From positions 1-33,068 of the forward strand of contig JAIBAQ010000056.1 in the NCBI GenBank assembly GCA_019695095.1: a stretch of DNA of 33,068 nucleotides. The letters run 5' to 3'. Numbering within the stretch: position 1 is the stretch's first letter; every line of letters starts with the position of its first letter. The notes beneath the pieces were generated by a model. It was not told where the DNA came from. It searched no databases and was given only the letters and a program-made list of their open reading frames with translations. Positions 8,198 to 16,222 of the stretch are shown here, in pieces. Source of the stretch: Candidatus Hydrogenedentota bacterium. GTDB lineage: Bacteria > Hydrogenedentota > Hydrogenedentia > Hydrogenedentales > SLHB01. Made by a program: the position numbers and the translations under genes.

Positions 8198-9709
8198 TTG
8201 AAAAGGCGGCAGTTTCTGAAGGTATCCGCGACGGGCGCGCTGGCGTCCACTTCGGGTTGGTCCGCTTTGGCGGCAGAGCGCGAAGTCGCCGATGGTACAG
8301 TGCAGCCGGCAACGCCGCCGTCCTTGCTGGCGGCGTACACCGAGGAAGACCACCGGCGACGCCTGCAGAATATCGCGATCTGCACACGGTCCATTCGCTC
8401 CTGCATGCGAAAGCATCTTGTCGCCAATTACATGCCCGCGCAGTGCTGCTATAACCTCGGCGAATACCCCGGGAAGACTCCCTACAATCCCGACGAACAC
8501 GACGAAGCGGAGTTGGACCGCCTGAAAGAGCATGGTATTCAGGCGCTCCAGGTCTTCGACGACTGGAACGATTCGTTGCGCCTGTTTGGAGGCGACAAAT
8601 ACACGGCCACGAATCCCGCGGGTTACCGGCGTTTCTTGGATATGGCGCATCGGCGCGGGCTGAAAGTCCTAACGTACACGTCGCCGTGCTTTATTGAGCG
8701 TTCACATCCCGAGTTCAGACAAGAGTGGAGCAGGGAAGGAGACTTTCTCGTCGTCGGGTATTGGGACATGGCGCGATGCGCGCCCGAGAGTCCCGGATGG
8801 CGCGCGTTTGTGTTGCAGCGCATTGCGCGCATTATCGACGAGTACGGCTCCGACGGCATCTACATGGACGGCGGTTACCTGGCCAACCAGCATGGGTTGA
8901 GGCAGAAGATGCCGGTGACGAAAGACGAGGTCGCCGCATTCGAGGAGACTCCGGAACACGACGGCGCATTCACGGACCTCATTGCGCTCATCTACAACGA
9001 CGTGAAGAGGCGCGGCGGTATCGTAAAGCTGCACGTCAACGGCGCGGAACAACCCATGAGCGCCGGTCTGAAGGTCTATGACTATCTCTGGGTGGGCGAG
9101 GGCGTCACTCAAGTGGATCCGCTCCGCGAAGCCGTGAAGAACCATCCGCCGTACGTCGTGCCGTGTATAGATTTGGGGTTTGCCAAGCTCGAATCCGAGG
9201 ACGAGCAATTCCTGCACGCGATTCCCTACCTGCAATTCCCTGTGTTGATGGGCGGGCGCACGTTTACCGGCGAGCGTGGCATGATTCCCGGTGTGAAATA
9301 CAATGACGATTTCTGGATGGAACGCTGCCGCGCCGCTTGGAAGCAATATCAGGAAGACCCGAGCAAACTCTATTGCTACAGCGCATGGGATGCCGTGCCC
9401 GGGAGTCCGGAGACCCGTTCCACGCACGCACGATGGTTGAAACACTACATGCCTCTCGTGCAAGAGGGGACATGGGCGTGGTTAGAAATAGGCGAGTCGG
9501 ATCTATTCGCGGAGCCTTTACCCAAGTCGGTGGTGGCGTCCGTTTTCGCAAACCGCGATCTACATCTCGTCATTGCCAATTACAGCCGCGAAACCGTCGA
9601 AGTGAAGACGGTCGACAGCTTTATCTCTGTGACCGAGGATCAAGCCGCGCCAGTTTCTGCACTGCAATTGCCTCCCCGATCGCTGCGGATACTTAAGCGG
9701 CAGGCATAG
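8198..9709 (+). CDS. Tat-exported TIM-barrel glycoside hydrolase-like protein
   Basis: A 503-residue protein starting at TTG 8198, which is set by a strong AGAGAGGAGG 6-7 nt upstream and by the Tat signal immediately after it (MKRRQFLKVSATGALAS). The remainder looks like a (beta/alpha)8 barrel of the alpha-galactosidase/GH36-like kind: LKVLTYTSPCF, then GWRAFVLQRIARIIDEYG and SDGIYMDGGY, in which Asp224 is placed like a catalytic nucleophile. A small beta domain closes the protein (VIANYSRETVEV, PPRSLRILK). I do not recognise an exact family. It lies 17 nt after the GH42/GH14-like gene, so the three are very probably co-transcribed and act on the same glycan. Use of Tat rather than Sec implies folding in the cytoplasm before export. 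Confidence 0.7.
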   Translation: MKRRQFLKVSATGALASTSGWSALAAEREVADGTVQPATPPSLLAAYTEEDHRRRLQNIAICTRSIRSCMRKHLVANYMPAQCCYNLGEYPGKTPYNPDEHDEAELDRLKEHGIQALQVFDDWNDSLRLFGGDKYTATNPAGYRRFLDMAHRRGLKVLTYTSPCFIERSHPEFRQEWSREGDFLVVGYWDMARCAPESPGWRAFVLQRIARIIDEYGSDGIYMDGGYLANQHGLRQKMPVTKDEVAAFEETPEHDGAFTDLIALIYNDVKRRGGIVKLHVNGAEQPMSAGLKVYDYLWVGEGVTQVDPLREAVKNHPPYVVPCIDLGFAKLESEDEQFLHAIPYLQFPVLMGGRTFTGERGMIPGVKYNDDFWMERCRAAWKQYQEDPSKLYCYSAWDAVPGSPETRSTHARWLKHYMPLVQEGTWAWLEIGESDLFAEPLPKSVVASVFANRDLHLVIANYSRETVEVKTVDSFISVTEDQAAPVSALQLPPRSLRILKRQA

Positions 9710-9724
9710 TGGGCATGAAGGGTG

Positions 9725-9730
9725 TATAAT
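9725..9730 (+). promoter_or_regulatory. Candidate -10 box for the UPF0175 gene
   Basis: A perfect TATAAT lies 16 nt after the stop codon of the preceding gene and 34 nt before the ATG of the small UPF0175 gene. No matching -35 was found at 16-18 bp, so activity would need an activator or a weak promoter. Confidence 0.4.
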
Positions 9731-9764
9731 GTGAACAGAGTGACCGTAGGACCGGACTAATGCC

Positions 9765-9968
9765 ATGAGTACCTTGACGATCGAGCTTCCATCAGACGTT
9801 CGCCCAGACGAGGCGACCCTCATGCTGGCGATGAAACTCTGGGAAACCGGTCGGCTGTCTTTGGGGCAGGCCGCACAGCTTGCGGGGTTTTCCAAGCGCG
9901 CTTTCGTCGAACTGCTCGGCAAGCACAACATTCCGCTGTTCGACTATCCTCCGGGTGAATTTGATTGA
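9765..9968 (+). CDS. UPF0175 family protein (antitoxin-like)
   Basis: A 67-residue protein whose second half, KLWETGRLSLGQAAQLAGF then SKRAFVELLGKHNIPLFDYP, is the UPF0175 helix-turn-helix pattern (family members read roughly KLFEEGKLSLGKAAELAGMSRREFLELL.RHGI). In many genomes UPF0175 proteins sit before a PIN-domain toxin and are treated as antitoxins. No PIN-like gene follows here: the next gene is convergent and its stop is only 8 nt away. It is therefore an orphan, or the partner was lost or replaced. DNA binding is inferred from the fold. Its base composition is like the neighbouring high-GC genes rather than the AT-rich gene beside it. Confidence 0.85.
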   Translation: MSTLTIELPSDVRPDEATLMLAMKLWETGRLSLGQAAQLAGFSKRAFVELLGKHNIPLFDYPPGEFD

Positions 9969-9976
9969 TTGGGCTA

Positions 9977-11059
9977 TCATTGTTGAATGGCAAAAGGGTG
10001 TAGACTCGTCATGTTTCCATGAAATCCTTCCTGCTTATATTCATCAGTGTACGTGAATGCGTGAGCAATAATTGGCGGTCCCATCTTTATCACAAATGGA
10101 TTTCTTCCTACGATGACTTCGTAACTGCAGTCTGGCACATATCTTGAAGGATAGATAAACAGGGCAACATTGCACTTTATTGTTCTGGCGCGTTTGTCTA
10201 CAAGTAGTACATGTGTACATCTGGAAGGATACCGATTTTTGTGGAGTGCATCCAAGAACGGTCTGTCCAAATGCCTCAATATGCCGTCTGGATTACCGCC
10301 GCACATTATGAACTGCCTAATACTAGCGAATTCAGGCTCGTCGCCATGAATGTACTCGTTCGTTACCAATGTGTAGTGGAAAGCAATTGCCGCCAATGCC
10401 CGCATAGCGTTAGATGTGAAAGTAATATGCGTGTGACCAGGTACAAGTCCGCCGCTAAGTGTCGTCGGTCTGAACTTAGTACGCTTATACCTCTTGTCGA
10501 TCCTCCGAAGTAACTTGGTGCCAATCTCCCTGTCGGTGTCATGCACAATCGCAGTCAGTGCTCTTGCTTTGTCTATCCCCAATACTCTCATTATCCTCTG
10601 TATGCCGTCGTCATTACTTAAAGTCTCGTTTAGTAGAATGACTTCTCGAGAATAGTCAGGACGCCTTATGATTACTTGGCTAAGTGGCGATATGGCGTTG
10701 CAGTCCGGAATCCACTCGCAGCGAATCGGAAGATCCTCACTTTCTCCTATTAGTAGTGAGCGCATTTTGGCTTCGATTAGTATGGGCGGTGTGCCATGAT
10801 GGCTTTGATAGAAGATTCGAGGTTTCTCTGGTATCGAGCCCGTGGACTGAGTTAAGTATCTAGCCAATCCAACAGGGCTGGCATTCACAAGCTCATCAAC
10901 AGCCTTGCCAATATTCCCATTGCATTCCCTACAAAGACGGTTGTTGAGCGTGGGGCAATTGCGAAAGGTGCCGAATGCCTTTGGCATGAAGTGCTCTCTG
11001 GACAATCTGTTCGATTTGCCGCAGTATATGCACGTATTGGAGTCTCTTTGAGGGTGCAA
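9977..11059 (-). CDS. HNH endonuclease-like protein (HNH_5 type) in AT-rich DNA
   Basis: A 360-residue protein. The N-terminus holds a zinc-type HNH module: CIYCG (first CxxC), then LSREHFMPKAFG carrying the histidine, then LCRECNGNIGKAVDELV (second CxxC with the asparagine and the following IGKxVD). This is the HNH_5 pattern. The remaining 300 residues are not recognised. The start is TTG at 11059: an AGGA lies 8 nt upstream, a stop codon lies further upstream in frame, and the next ATG would remove half of the HNH motif. The gene is much poorer in GC than its surroundings (one 60-base line at 10141 is 40%, one in the neighbouring ygiQ at 11521 is 65%), a sign of horizontal acquisition. Stand-alone HNH_5 proteins occur in defence and mobile contexts; the role here is unknown. 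Confidence 0.8.
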   Translation of the reverse strand: MHPQRDSNTCIYCGKSNRLSREHFMPKAFGTFRNCPTLNNRLCRECNGNIGKAVDELVNASPVGLARYLTQSTGSIPEKPRIFYQSHHGTPPILIEAKMRSLLIGESEDLPIRCEWIPDCNAISPLSQVIIRRPDYSREVILLNETLSNDDGIQRIMRVLGIDKARALTAIVHDTDREIGTKLLRRIDKRYKRTKFRPTTLSGGLVPGHTHITFTSNAMRALAAIAFHYTLVTNEYIHGDEPEFASIRQFIMCGGNPDGILRHLDRPFLDALHKNRYPSRCTHVLLVDKRARTIKCNVALFIYPSRYVPDCSYEVIVGRNPFVIKMGPPIIAHAFTYTDEYKQEGFHGNMTSLHPFAIQQ

Positions 11060-11174
11060 TGTAAAATTCCTGGTCGCTTTGACTTCAGCGTGTAGCTATA
11101 AGAATGACAGAAGTGAATACCTCTGTCCAAGAATCACTCATCAGGTTTGTCTGGAGTGACTAGAGTATACCTGT

Positions 11175-12947
11175 ATGTTCGTGGACAAGCGCTGCGTAGA
11201 TAGTGCTCTCCCCATGACGCGCGAGGAAATGGACGCGCGTGGATGGTCTGAGTTGGATGTGCTCCTGATTGGCGGCGATGCCTATGTCGATCATCCCGCT
11301 TTCGGGGTGGCCCTGTTGGGCCGCTGGCTTTGCGCCAAAGGGTTTCGCGTGGGCGTCGTCGCGCAACCGCGCTGGACAACGACGGATGACATCACGCGGA
11401 TGGGGCGGCCGCGTTTGTTCGCGGGCGTCACCGCGGGCACGGTCGATTCGATGCTTGCGCACTACACGGCATTTCGCAAGAAGCGCAGCGACGACGCCTA
11501 TACACCCGGTGGCCAAGCCGGAGCCCGGCCCAATCGCGCGAGTATCGTGTACGCCAACCTTGCCAAGCAGGCATTCCCCGGTTTGCCCATCGTGCTTGGC
11601 GGGATAGAAGCCTCTCTGCGACGCGCCAGCCACTACGATTTCTGGACTGACAAGATCCGTCCCTCAATTCTCCTGGACAGTAAGGCCGACCTCGTGGTCT
11701 ATGGCATGGGCGAGCGCGCCATCCTCGAAATCGCCGAACGCCTGCAAGCCCATTGCGAATCGAGCGATTCCGATACGCGTGCGCCGGGCCTTTTGCGGGG
11801 CATACCTGGAACGGTCTTCGCCATATCGTCACTCGATGCTTTGCGCGATGTGCCGAACGCTCCGGAACTCGATTCAATGCTGACCTTCGCGTCGCATGCG
11901 GAGATCGCCGCCGAGCCAAAAGCCTTGATGAAAGCTACGCTGGCGATGGAGCGTCAAGTACACCAAGGCAAGCACTGGGCCATTCAAGAAACCAACGGAC
12001 GCTATCTTGTTTTCACAGCGCCTGCCGACGCGTTGTCCAGAGAAGAGTTGGACGAGTTGTATTCGCTGCCCTACACGCGCAGCCCGCATCCCTCTTACAC
12101 AAAACCGATTCCGGCAGCGCGCATGATCCAGTTCAGCGTGACATCGCACCGGGGATGCGCGGGCGGTTGTTCGTTCTGCTCCATAACGCTGCATCAAGGC
12201 CGTCAAATCACCTCGCGAAGCGCAGAATCGATCAAGGAAGAAGTTCGCAGCTTGACGCATCACCCCGATTGGTCGGGGAGCGTGTCCGACGTGGGTGGAC
12301 CAACTGCCAACATGTGGGGCGCACGATGTGCGGCGGACCACACCATCTGCAAGCGCGCGGATTGCCTGACGCCCACGGTCTGCAAATACTTCGAGACGCA
12401 AGACGCGGAGTTGGTGGAATTGCTGCGGTCTTTGCGCGAGATGGACGGAGTAAAGCATGTCCGCGTCGCGAGCGGCGTGCGCTATGATCTGGCTGATGCC
12501 AACGGGGAGTATTTGCGCGCGCTCGTTCGCGAGTTCGTCGGCGGACAATTGAAGGTTGCGCCTGAGCACCAGAGCGATCATGTTCTCAAGCTGATGCGCA
12601 AGCCGTCATTTGCAGCATTTGAGCGTTTTCTCGGAGCCTTTCAACGTGAATCGCATCATGCTCACAAAGAGCAATACGTAATTCCGTATTTGATTAGTGC
12701 TTTCCCCGGATGCACCGACGACGATATGCGCGGGCTTTCGCAATGGCTGAAGGAACGCGGATGGAAACCGCAGCAAGTGCAGTGTTTCATCCCGACCCCG
12801 GGCTCCGTCGCGACTGCAATGTTCCATGCATGTATCGACCCGAAGGGAAATCCAATTCCCGTGGCGAAGTCCGATAAGGATAGAATGCGCCAGCACTATA
12901 TGTTGCTGACCAACAAGGACGCCAAGGAAGAGAACTTCGACCTCTAG
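11175..12947 (+). CDS. ygiQ: YgiQ-family (UPF0313) radical SAM protein
   Basis: A 590-residue protein of the YgiQ family, function unknown. The start of the conserved part (LPMTREEMDARGW, then DVLLIGGDAYVDHPAFG and GFRVGVVAQPRW) is very close to E. coli YgiQ. The radical SAM cluster motif is CAGGCSFC, cysteines 328, 332 and 335. ILLDSKADLVVYGMGERAI and the later VAPEHQSDHVLKLMRKPS are also typical. I kept the ATG at 11175 because homologues also carry residues before LPM-REEM; no good ribosome site is visible, and ATG 11214 is the alternative. E. coli YgiQ is about 150 residues longer, so the C-terminal extension is missing here, which is common in the family. It is followed 42 nt later by yajD, likely in one transcript. 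Confidence 0.95.
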   Translation: MFVDKRCVDSALPMTREEMDARGWSELDVLLIGGDAYVDHPAFGVALLGRWLCAKGFRVGVVAQPRWTTTDDITRMGRPRLFAGVTAGTVDSMLAHYTAFRKKRSDDAYTPGGQAGARPNRASIVYANLAKQAFPGLPIVLGGIEASLRRASHYDFWTDKIRPSILLDSKADLVVYGMGERAILEIAERLQAHCESSDSDTRAPGLLRGIPGTVFAISSLDALRDVPNAPELDSMLTFASHAEIAAEPKALMKATLAMERQVHQGKHWAIQETNGRYLVFTAPADALSREELDELYSLPYTRSPHPSYTKPIPAARMIQFSVTSHRGCAGGCSFCSITLHQGRQITSRSAESIKEEVRSLTHHPDWSGSVSDVGGPTANMWGARCAADHTICKRADCLTPTVCKYFETQDAELVELLRSLREMDGVKHVRVASGVRYDLADANGEYLRALVREFVGGQLKVAPEHQSDHVLKLMRKPSFAAFERFLGAFQRESHHAHKEQYVIPYLISAFPGCTDDDMRGLSQWLKERGWKPQQVQCFIPTPGSVATAMFHACIDPKGNPIPVAKSDKDRMRQHYMLLTNKDAKEENFDL

Positions 12948-12989
12948 CTAGGTTGCTACCAATTAGACACGAAATGCGAGGACGACTGG

Positions 12990-13391
12990 ATGCGCCGTAG
13001 ATTAGGCAAGCTCGACCCGGTTAAGAAGGCGGAGTTTCTGGCACGCGTTCAGCGGGAGCAGGCCGATCGCCAAAAGGGATACCGTGAGCAGGCTCTTGCC
13101 CTGTTTCCACACGTGTGCGCTCGCTGCGGTAAGGAATTTTCCGGAAAGAGCCTCAGCGAGCTAACGGTCCACCACAAAGACAGCAATCACATGAACAACC
13201 CGCCGGACGGAAGCAACTGGGAGTTGTTGTGTACCTACTGCCACGAAGACGAACACGGCGCGTACGAGCGCGTGGGATCCAAGGAAACGAAGGTGGCGTA
13301 CAGCGACGAGGACTCGAGCGAAGGTTTCAATCCGTTTGCCGGATTGAAGAACTTGATCAAGCCGTCTGATGCGGAAGAGGGCCGGGAGTAG
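12990..13391 (+). CDS. yajD: YajD-family HNH nuclease
   Basis: A 133-residue protein closely resembling E. coli YajD. The region GYREQALALFPHVCARCGKE carries the first CxxC, LTVHHKDSNHMNNPPDGSNWELLC has the HH-N HNH core, and CTYCHEDEH carries the second CxxC with the final histidine. The C-terminal FNPFAGLKNL is a family hallmark. The ATG has GAGGA 8 nt upstream. HNH proteins are metal-dependent nucleases; the biological target of YajD is not known. It is located 42 nt after ygiQ and convergent with the GyrI-like gene. Confidence 0.93.
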   Translation: MRRRLGKLDPVKKAEFLARVQREQADRQKGYREQALALFPHVCARCGKEFSGKSLSELTVHHKDSNHMNNPPDGSNWELLCTYCHEDEHGAYERVGSKETKVAYSDEDSSEGFNPFAGLKNLIKPSDAEEGRE

Positions 13392-13467
13392 CCAGATACG
13401 AATTGGCCGTCTATTCTCGCTCCTAAGCATTTAACCTGGAATCAGACAGGAGCCGGTTTCCGAGTAG

Positions 13468-13490
13468 CGCCGCGATCGCCGAGCGCGGCG
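13468..13490. terminator. GC-rich hairpin between convergent genes
   Basis: CGCCGCG (13468-13474) and CGCGGCG (13484-13490) form a perfect 7-bp stem with a 9-nt loop, midway between the convergent yajD and GyrI-like genes. There is no run of Ts on either side, so a terminator role is only a possibility. The rest of 13392-13549 shows nothing else. Confidence 0.35.
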
Positions 13491-13549
13491 TGGTGCACAC
13501 CGTGGGTTGTGCGCAACGTGCGCCAGGGGGTGAACAGGAAATTCAGCGC

Positions 13550-14008
13550 TTACGCGATCGGTATCTGTATCTCTGTAAGGTACTTCTTGGGATTGCCACG
13601 GAAGATCATGCCCGGGCCTTTGTGATATACCTCACGCGATGGGACCTTTGCCGTGTACCTCTTCGCGTCGATATACGCGCGGACCTTCTCATACGACACG
13701 CCGAGCGTCTCGTATGGCCCCTCGTGGAGCAGGGTCACACAACGTTCCCCCGGAAGTTCGCGCACCGAGATTCCTTCCGCTTCGGCTTGCCGCTTCATCG
13801 GAACGCACGCCTCCAGATCGGCGTCACCTTCCCGGGCGCACGCATCGTAGTAGAGATTAAACGGTTTCCCGCAAAGATGGCGGCCCAGCCTGCGCCCAAT
13901 CAGGGCGAAGCCCTTTCCGCAGTCAGAGTAGTGACCCTTCATGCGGACCCCGGCAATCAACATGGCGGGAACTGATTTTTCTTCGACTTCAAAGGTGTGT
14001 GTAACCAT
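13550..14008 (-). CDS. GyrI-like small-molecule-binding domain protein
   Basis: A 152-residue stand-alone GyrI-like/AraC effector-binding domain. Family features visible are the opening EVEEKSVPAMLIAGVRMKG, the central PFNLYYDAC with acidic residues after it, GISVRELPGERCVTLLHEGPYETLGVSYEKV (the conserved H-x-GPY-x-x-L), and the final YLTEIQIPIA strand. Such domains bind amphipathic or drug-like molecules, or gyrase in the case of SbmC/GyrI; the ligand cannot be told. The ATG at 14008 has GGGGG 9 nt upstream. It is the last gene of a minus-strand set, 77 nt after the macro-domain gene. Confidence 0.88.
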   Translation of the reverse strand: MVTHTFEVEEKSVPAMLIAGVRMKGHYSDCGKGFALIGRRLGRHLCGKPFNLYYDACAREGDADLEACVPMKRQAEAEGISVRELPGERCVTLLHEGPYETLGVSYEKVRAYIDAKRYTAKVPSREVYHKGPGMIFRGNPKKYLTEIQIPIA

Positions 14009-14085
14009 GACGTATTACCCCCAGTACTTCAAAGGGATTCGCAGATGACGCTTGGCACAATTCGTCGCGAAAAACGTTGGATCGA

Positions 14086-14613
14086 CTAAGCCTTGTTCAA
14101 TGCGTTGGCGAAAATCGCGTGGACCTCGCCCGAAAAGAGTACGAATCGAACAAGCTCGATTCCCTGCTTTTCCGTTAGAAACTCGCGCACGGTCGAGGTG
14201 GCGATCCGCGCCGCTTCGGGAATCGGGTATCCATAGACACCGCAACTGATGGCCGGAAACGCGATGCTCTTGATACCCCGTTCAAGTGCGATCTCGAGAC
14301 TGCGGCGATGGCAACTCGCCAGCAGCTCGGGTTCGCCGTGCTTGCCGTCTCGATAGACGGGACCGACGGTATGAATGACGTATGTCGCGGGTAACCGCCC
14401 CCCCGTGGTTATTTTGGCATCCCCCGTTTCGCAGCCACCCAGCATGCGGCACTCTTCGAGAATGGCGGGCCCGCCCGCGCGGTGGATGGCCCCGTCTACA
14501 CCGCCTCCGCCCAGCAACGACGAGTTGGCGGCATTCACGATGGCGTCAACGGTCTCCTTGGTGATGTCGCCGGTGACGGCCTCGATACGTGCATTGCCTG
14601 CAAGTACGGACAC
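14086..14613 (-). CDS. Macro domain protein, probable O-acetyl-ADP-ribose deacetylase
   Basis: A 175-residue macro domain of the MacroD/YmdB type. It has ITKETVDAIVNAANSSLLGGGGVDGAIHRAGG, the full ADP-ribose-binding and catalytic stretch (Asn-Ala-Ala-Asn, GGGGVDGAIH), TGDAKITTGG, YVIHTVGPVY, and AFPAISCGVYGYP, which closes over the distal ribose. These enzymes hydrolyse O-acetyl-ADP-ribose or remove mono-ADP-ribose from acidic residues or nucleic acids. The GTG start at 14613 follows GAGG by 6-7 nt. It lies 9 nt after the PilZ gene, so the two are co-transcribed. Confidence 0.95.
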   Translation of the reverse strand: MSVLAGNARIEAVTGDITKETVDAIVNAANSSLLGGGGVDGAIHRAGGPAILEECRMLGGCETGDAKITTGGRLPATYVIHTVGPVYRDGKHGEPELLASCHRRSLEIALERGIKSIAFPAISCGVYGYPIPEAARIATSTVREFLTEKQGIELVRFVLFSGEVHAIFANALNKA

Positions 14614-14622
14614 CGTAAACCT

Positions 14623-15006
14623 CTAGAAATCGGCGTCGCGCCGCTTGAATCCGACACTGCCCTCAAACTCATCCTCAATCGAGTCAGCGCTTTCCGCATT
14701 CGCCAAGATGAGCGATCGAAGATGCGCGTAACTGTCCGAGTCTGTCTCTTCAAAGGCGACACTGACAAGACCCGCCTCGCTACGGCTCACCTTGCCAGCC
14801 AATTCGATTCGAAGCGCAGGGTCAGCGCCCGTTAGCACGAGCGTGACCTTGCAGGGAGTACCATGCGCGAGCTGCGCCTCGGATCGCAAGGAAACGCCAC
14901 TGAGACTCAAGTCCTCAATCGCTCCAGTACAGGTGATAGACCCGGCGGAGATCTCGGCGCCAACGTGCGTGTGAACGCGGGTGAAGCTACGTCGATTGTC
15001 GCTCAC
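14623..15006 (-). CDS. PilZ domain c-di-GMP receptor
   Basis: A 127-residue single PilZ domain. The two binding motifs are present: RRSFTRV near residues 5-11 (RxxxR type) and EDLSLSGVSL near 31-40 (the D-x-S-x-x-G box). The remainder gives the expected beta-barrel strands (VTLVLTG, LRIELAGKVSRSE, LVSVAFEE). It probably reads c-di-GMP made by cyclases such as the two in this window. The acidic tail after about residue 100 is not recognised. The GTG start has a perfect AGGAGG 7 nt upstream. It is first gene of the set PilZ, macro domain, GyrI-like. Confidence 0.92.
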   Translation of the reverse strand: MSDNRRSFTRVHTHVGAEISAGSITCTGAIEDLSLSGVSLRSEAQLAHGTPCKVTLVLTGADPALRIELAGKVSRSEAGLVSVAFEETDSDSYAHLRSLILANAESADSIEDEFEGSVGFKRRDADF

Positions 15007-15047
15007 GATTCATCCTCCTGAGGCTGTTGAGCCCTAATTTGTCTTCT

Positions 15048-15083
15048 ATTATAGCGGCTTTTCTCGGAAAATCGAGGATTTTC
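15048..15083 (-). promoter_or_regulatory. pilZ promoter with palindromic operator candidate
   Basis: On the minus strand a perfect TATAAT (plus coordinates 15048-15053) lies 42 nt before the pilZ start. The -35 position (about 15071-15076) is weak, but it is covered by a perfect inverted repeat, GAAAATC-CTC-GATTTTC (15067-15083). This arrangement suits a repressor or activator binding at -35. Confidence 0.5.
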
Positions 15084-15103
15084 GGGCGTGGATGATCTAA
15101 CCC

Positions 15104-15283
15104 GGATTTCTCACGAACACACTTGAACCTATCTCGTAACCATTATGCTTTCGAGACTTGCGGCAAAAAACAAAGCGGTTCTCCGAAAACAGAGTGTGTT
15201 CGCGAGAAATCCTCATGGCATAACCTCAACGTCTTGCACGTGAGCAATTTGCGTCGGCGCTCACTCGCGCCGGTGCAAATTGC
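15104..15283. repeat. Dispersed palindromic element, copy 1
   Basis: Left arm GGATTTCTCACGAACACAC (15104-15122) and right arm GTGTGTTCGCGAGAAATCC (15194-15212) form an inverted repeat with one mismatch around a 71-nt core. A tail follows (CCTCA, TAACCTCAACGTCTTGCACG) and ends in a second palindrome: 15244-15260 pairs with 15267-15283 with two mismatches. A second copy in the same orientation lies at 25582-25747. The element fills most of the gap between the PilZ promoter and the 3' end of the glycosyltransferase, and its end is 3 nt from that gene's stop codon. No reading frame is evident. Confidence 0.8.
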
Positions 15284-15286
15284 GGA

Positions 15287-16066
15287 CTACCTTGGGTCGT
15301 CGTACCAATAGGGCCGCGCGATGCGTTCCTGAATGTCCTTTCCCAGAATGAGCGCCAGCGCGCCCCCGAAGAGGATACGGATATAGTGCCACTCGCCGTG
15401 CTTGTCCCATTTGCGGGTGGACGTTACCGCGCGCGCGGCCCGGAGCCGCAGCAGGCGCTGGCCCCGGCTTTTGCCGAGCCGCCGCAGTGCAAACATGAAT
15501 TCGAGGTCTTCCGCGAACAGCTTGCCTTCGTTGTAACCGCCGACGCTGTGAAAATCTTCACGCCGGCAGAAGATGACCCCGGTATCCATGCGCATTAACC
15601 ACACCAGCGGTAGGAGCATACAGTACGCCAAGGCGATACCCGGCGACATCCGCTCCATGCGCACCCCAGTCGCGCCCGCAATTACGTTGGGCTTGGCCAA
15701 CCCCCGGTCAATCGCATTGAATGTGTCCGGGTCCAGCAGCGAATCTGCATCCACAAAACACAAATACTCACCCCGCGCCATTGCCGCTCCGCCGTTCCGC
15801 GCCGCCGCTATCGCGCGTTTCTCGACGTGGGCCACCTTGCAGCCGCGTTCCCTGGCAATTTCGGCCGTGCGATCGGTGGATGCGTTGTCCGCGACGATGA
15901 CCTCGATAGCGCTTGGCCCCCCCGTATAGGCGTTCCGCGCCACGTCCAGGGTGTCCAGCAGTCTGGGCAGCCAGATTTCCTCGTTATACGCGGGTATGAC
16001 GAGGGAGAAGCGGGGGAGAGGGGATTCACTATCGGACGTGCCTGGCGCTGGTTCCATAGGAGACAT
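15287..16066 (-). CDS. Family 2 glycosyltransferase
   Basis: A 259-residue GT2-type enzyme. It opens with RFSLVIPAYNEEIWLPRLLDTLD, then IEVIVADNASTDRTAEIARERG, ARNGGAAMARGEYLCFVDAD (the DxD-type metal and sugar-nucleotide site is DAD), and later VGGYNEGKLFAEDLEFMFALRRLGK, which carries the ED of the acceptor side. A hydrophobic stretch after the catalytic core (IALAYCMLLPLVWLM) and another near the C-terminus suggest membrane association. I chose ATG 16066, preceded by GGGGAGA 12 nt upstream; a GTG at 16099 would add 11 residues. Donor and acceptor are unknown. Copy 1 of the palindromic element starts right after its stop. Confidence 0.9.
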   Translation of the reverse strand: MSPMEPAPGTSDSESPLPRFSLVIPAYNEEIWLPRLLDTLDVARNAYTGGPSAIEVIVADNASTDRTAEIARERGCKVAHVEKRAIAAARNGGAAMARGEYLCFVDADSLLDPDTFNAIDRGLAKPNVIAGATGVRMERMSPGIALAYCMLLPLVWLMRMDTGVIFCRREDFHSVGGYNEGKLFAEDLEFMFALRRLGKSRGQRLLRLRAARAVTSTRKWDKHGEWHYIRILFGGALALILGKDIQERIARPYWYDDPR

Positions 16067-16222
16067 TGTAGCGCAATTTCTCCCCGAACGACTTGTCACC
16101 TTTTTCTCTTCTAAAGCGTCTTATAGCTGGAGGGCACAGATGCAAACCGAGATTGGCGGAATTGGGGTTCGGTGGCGATCTATAGCGGAAGGTCAAACTG
16201 GACACGCGAATGGAGATCTCAA

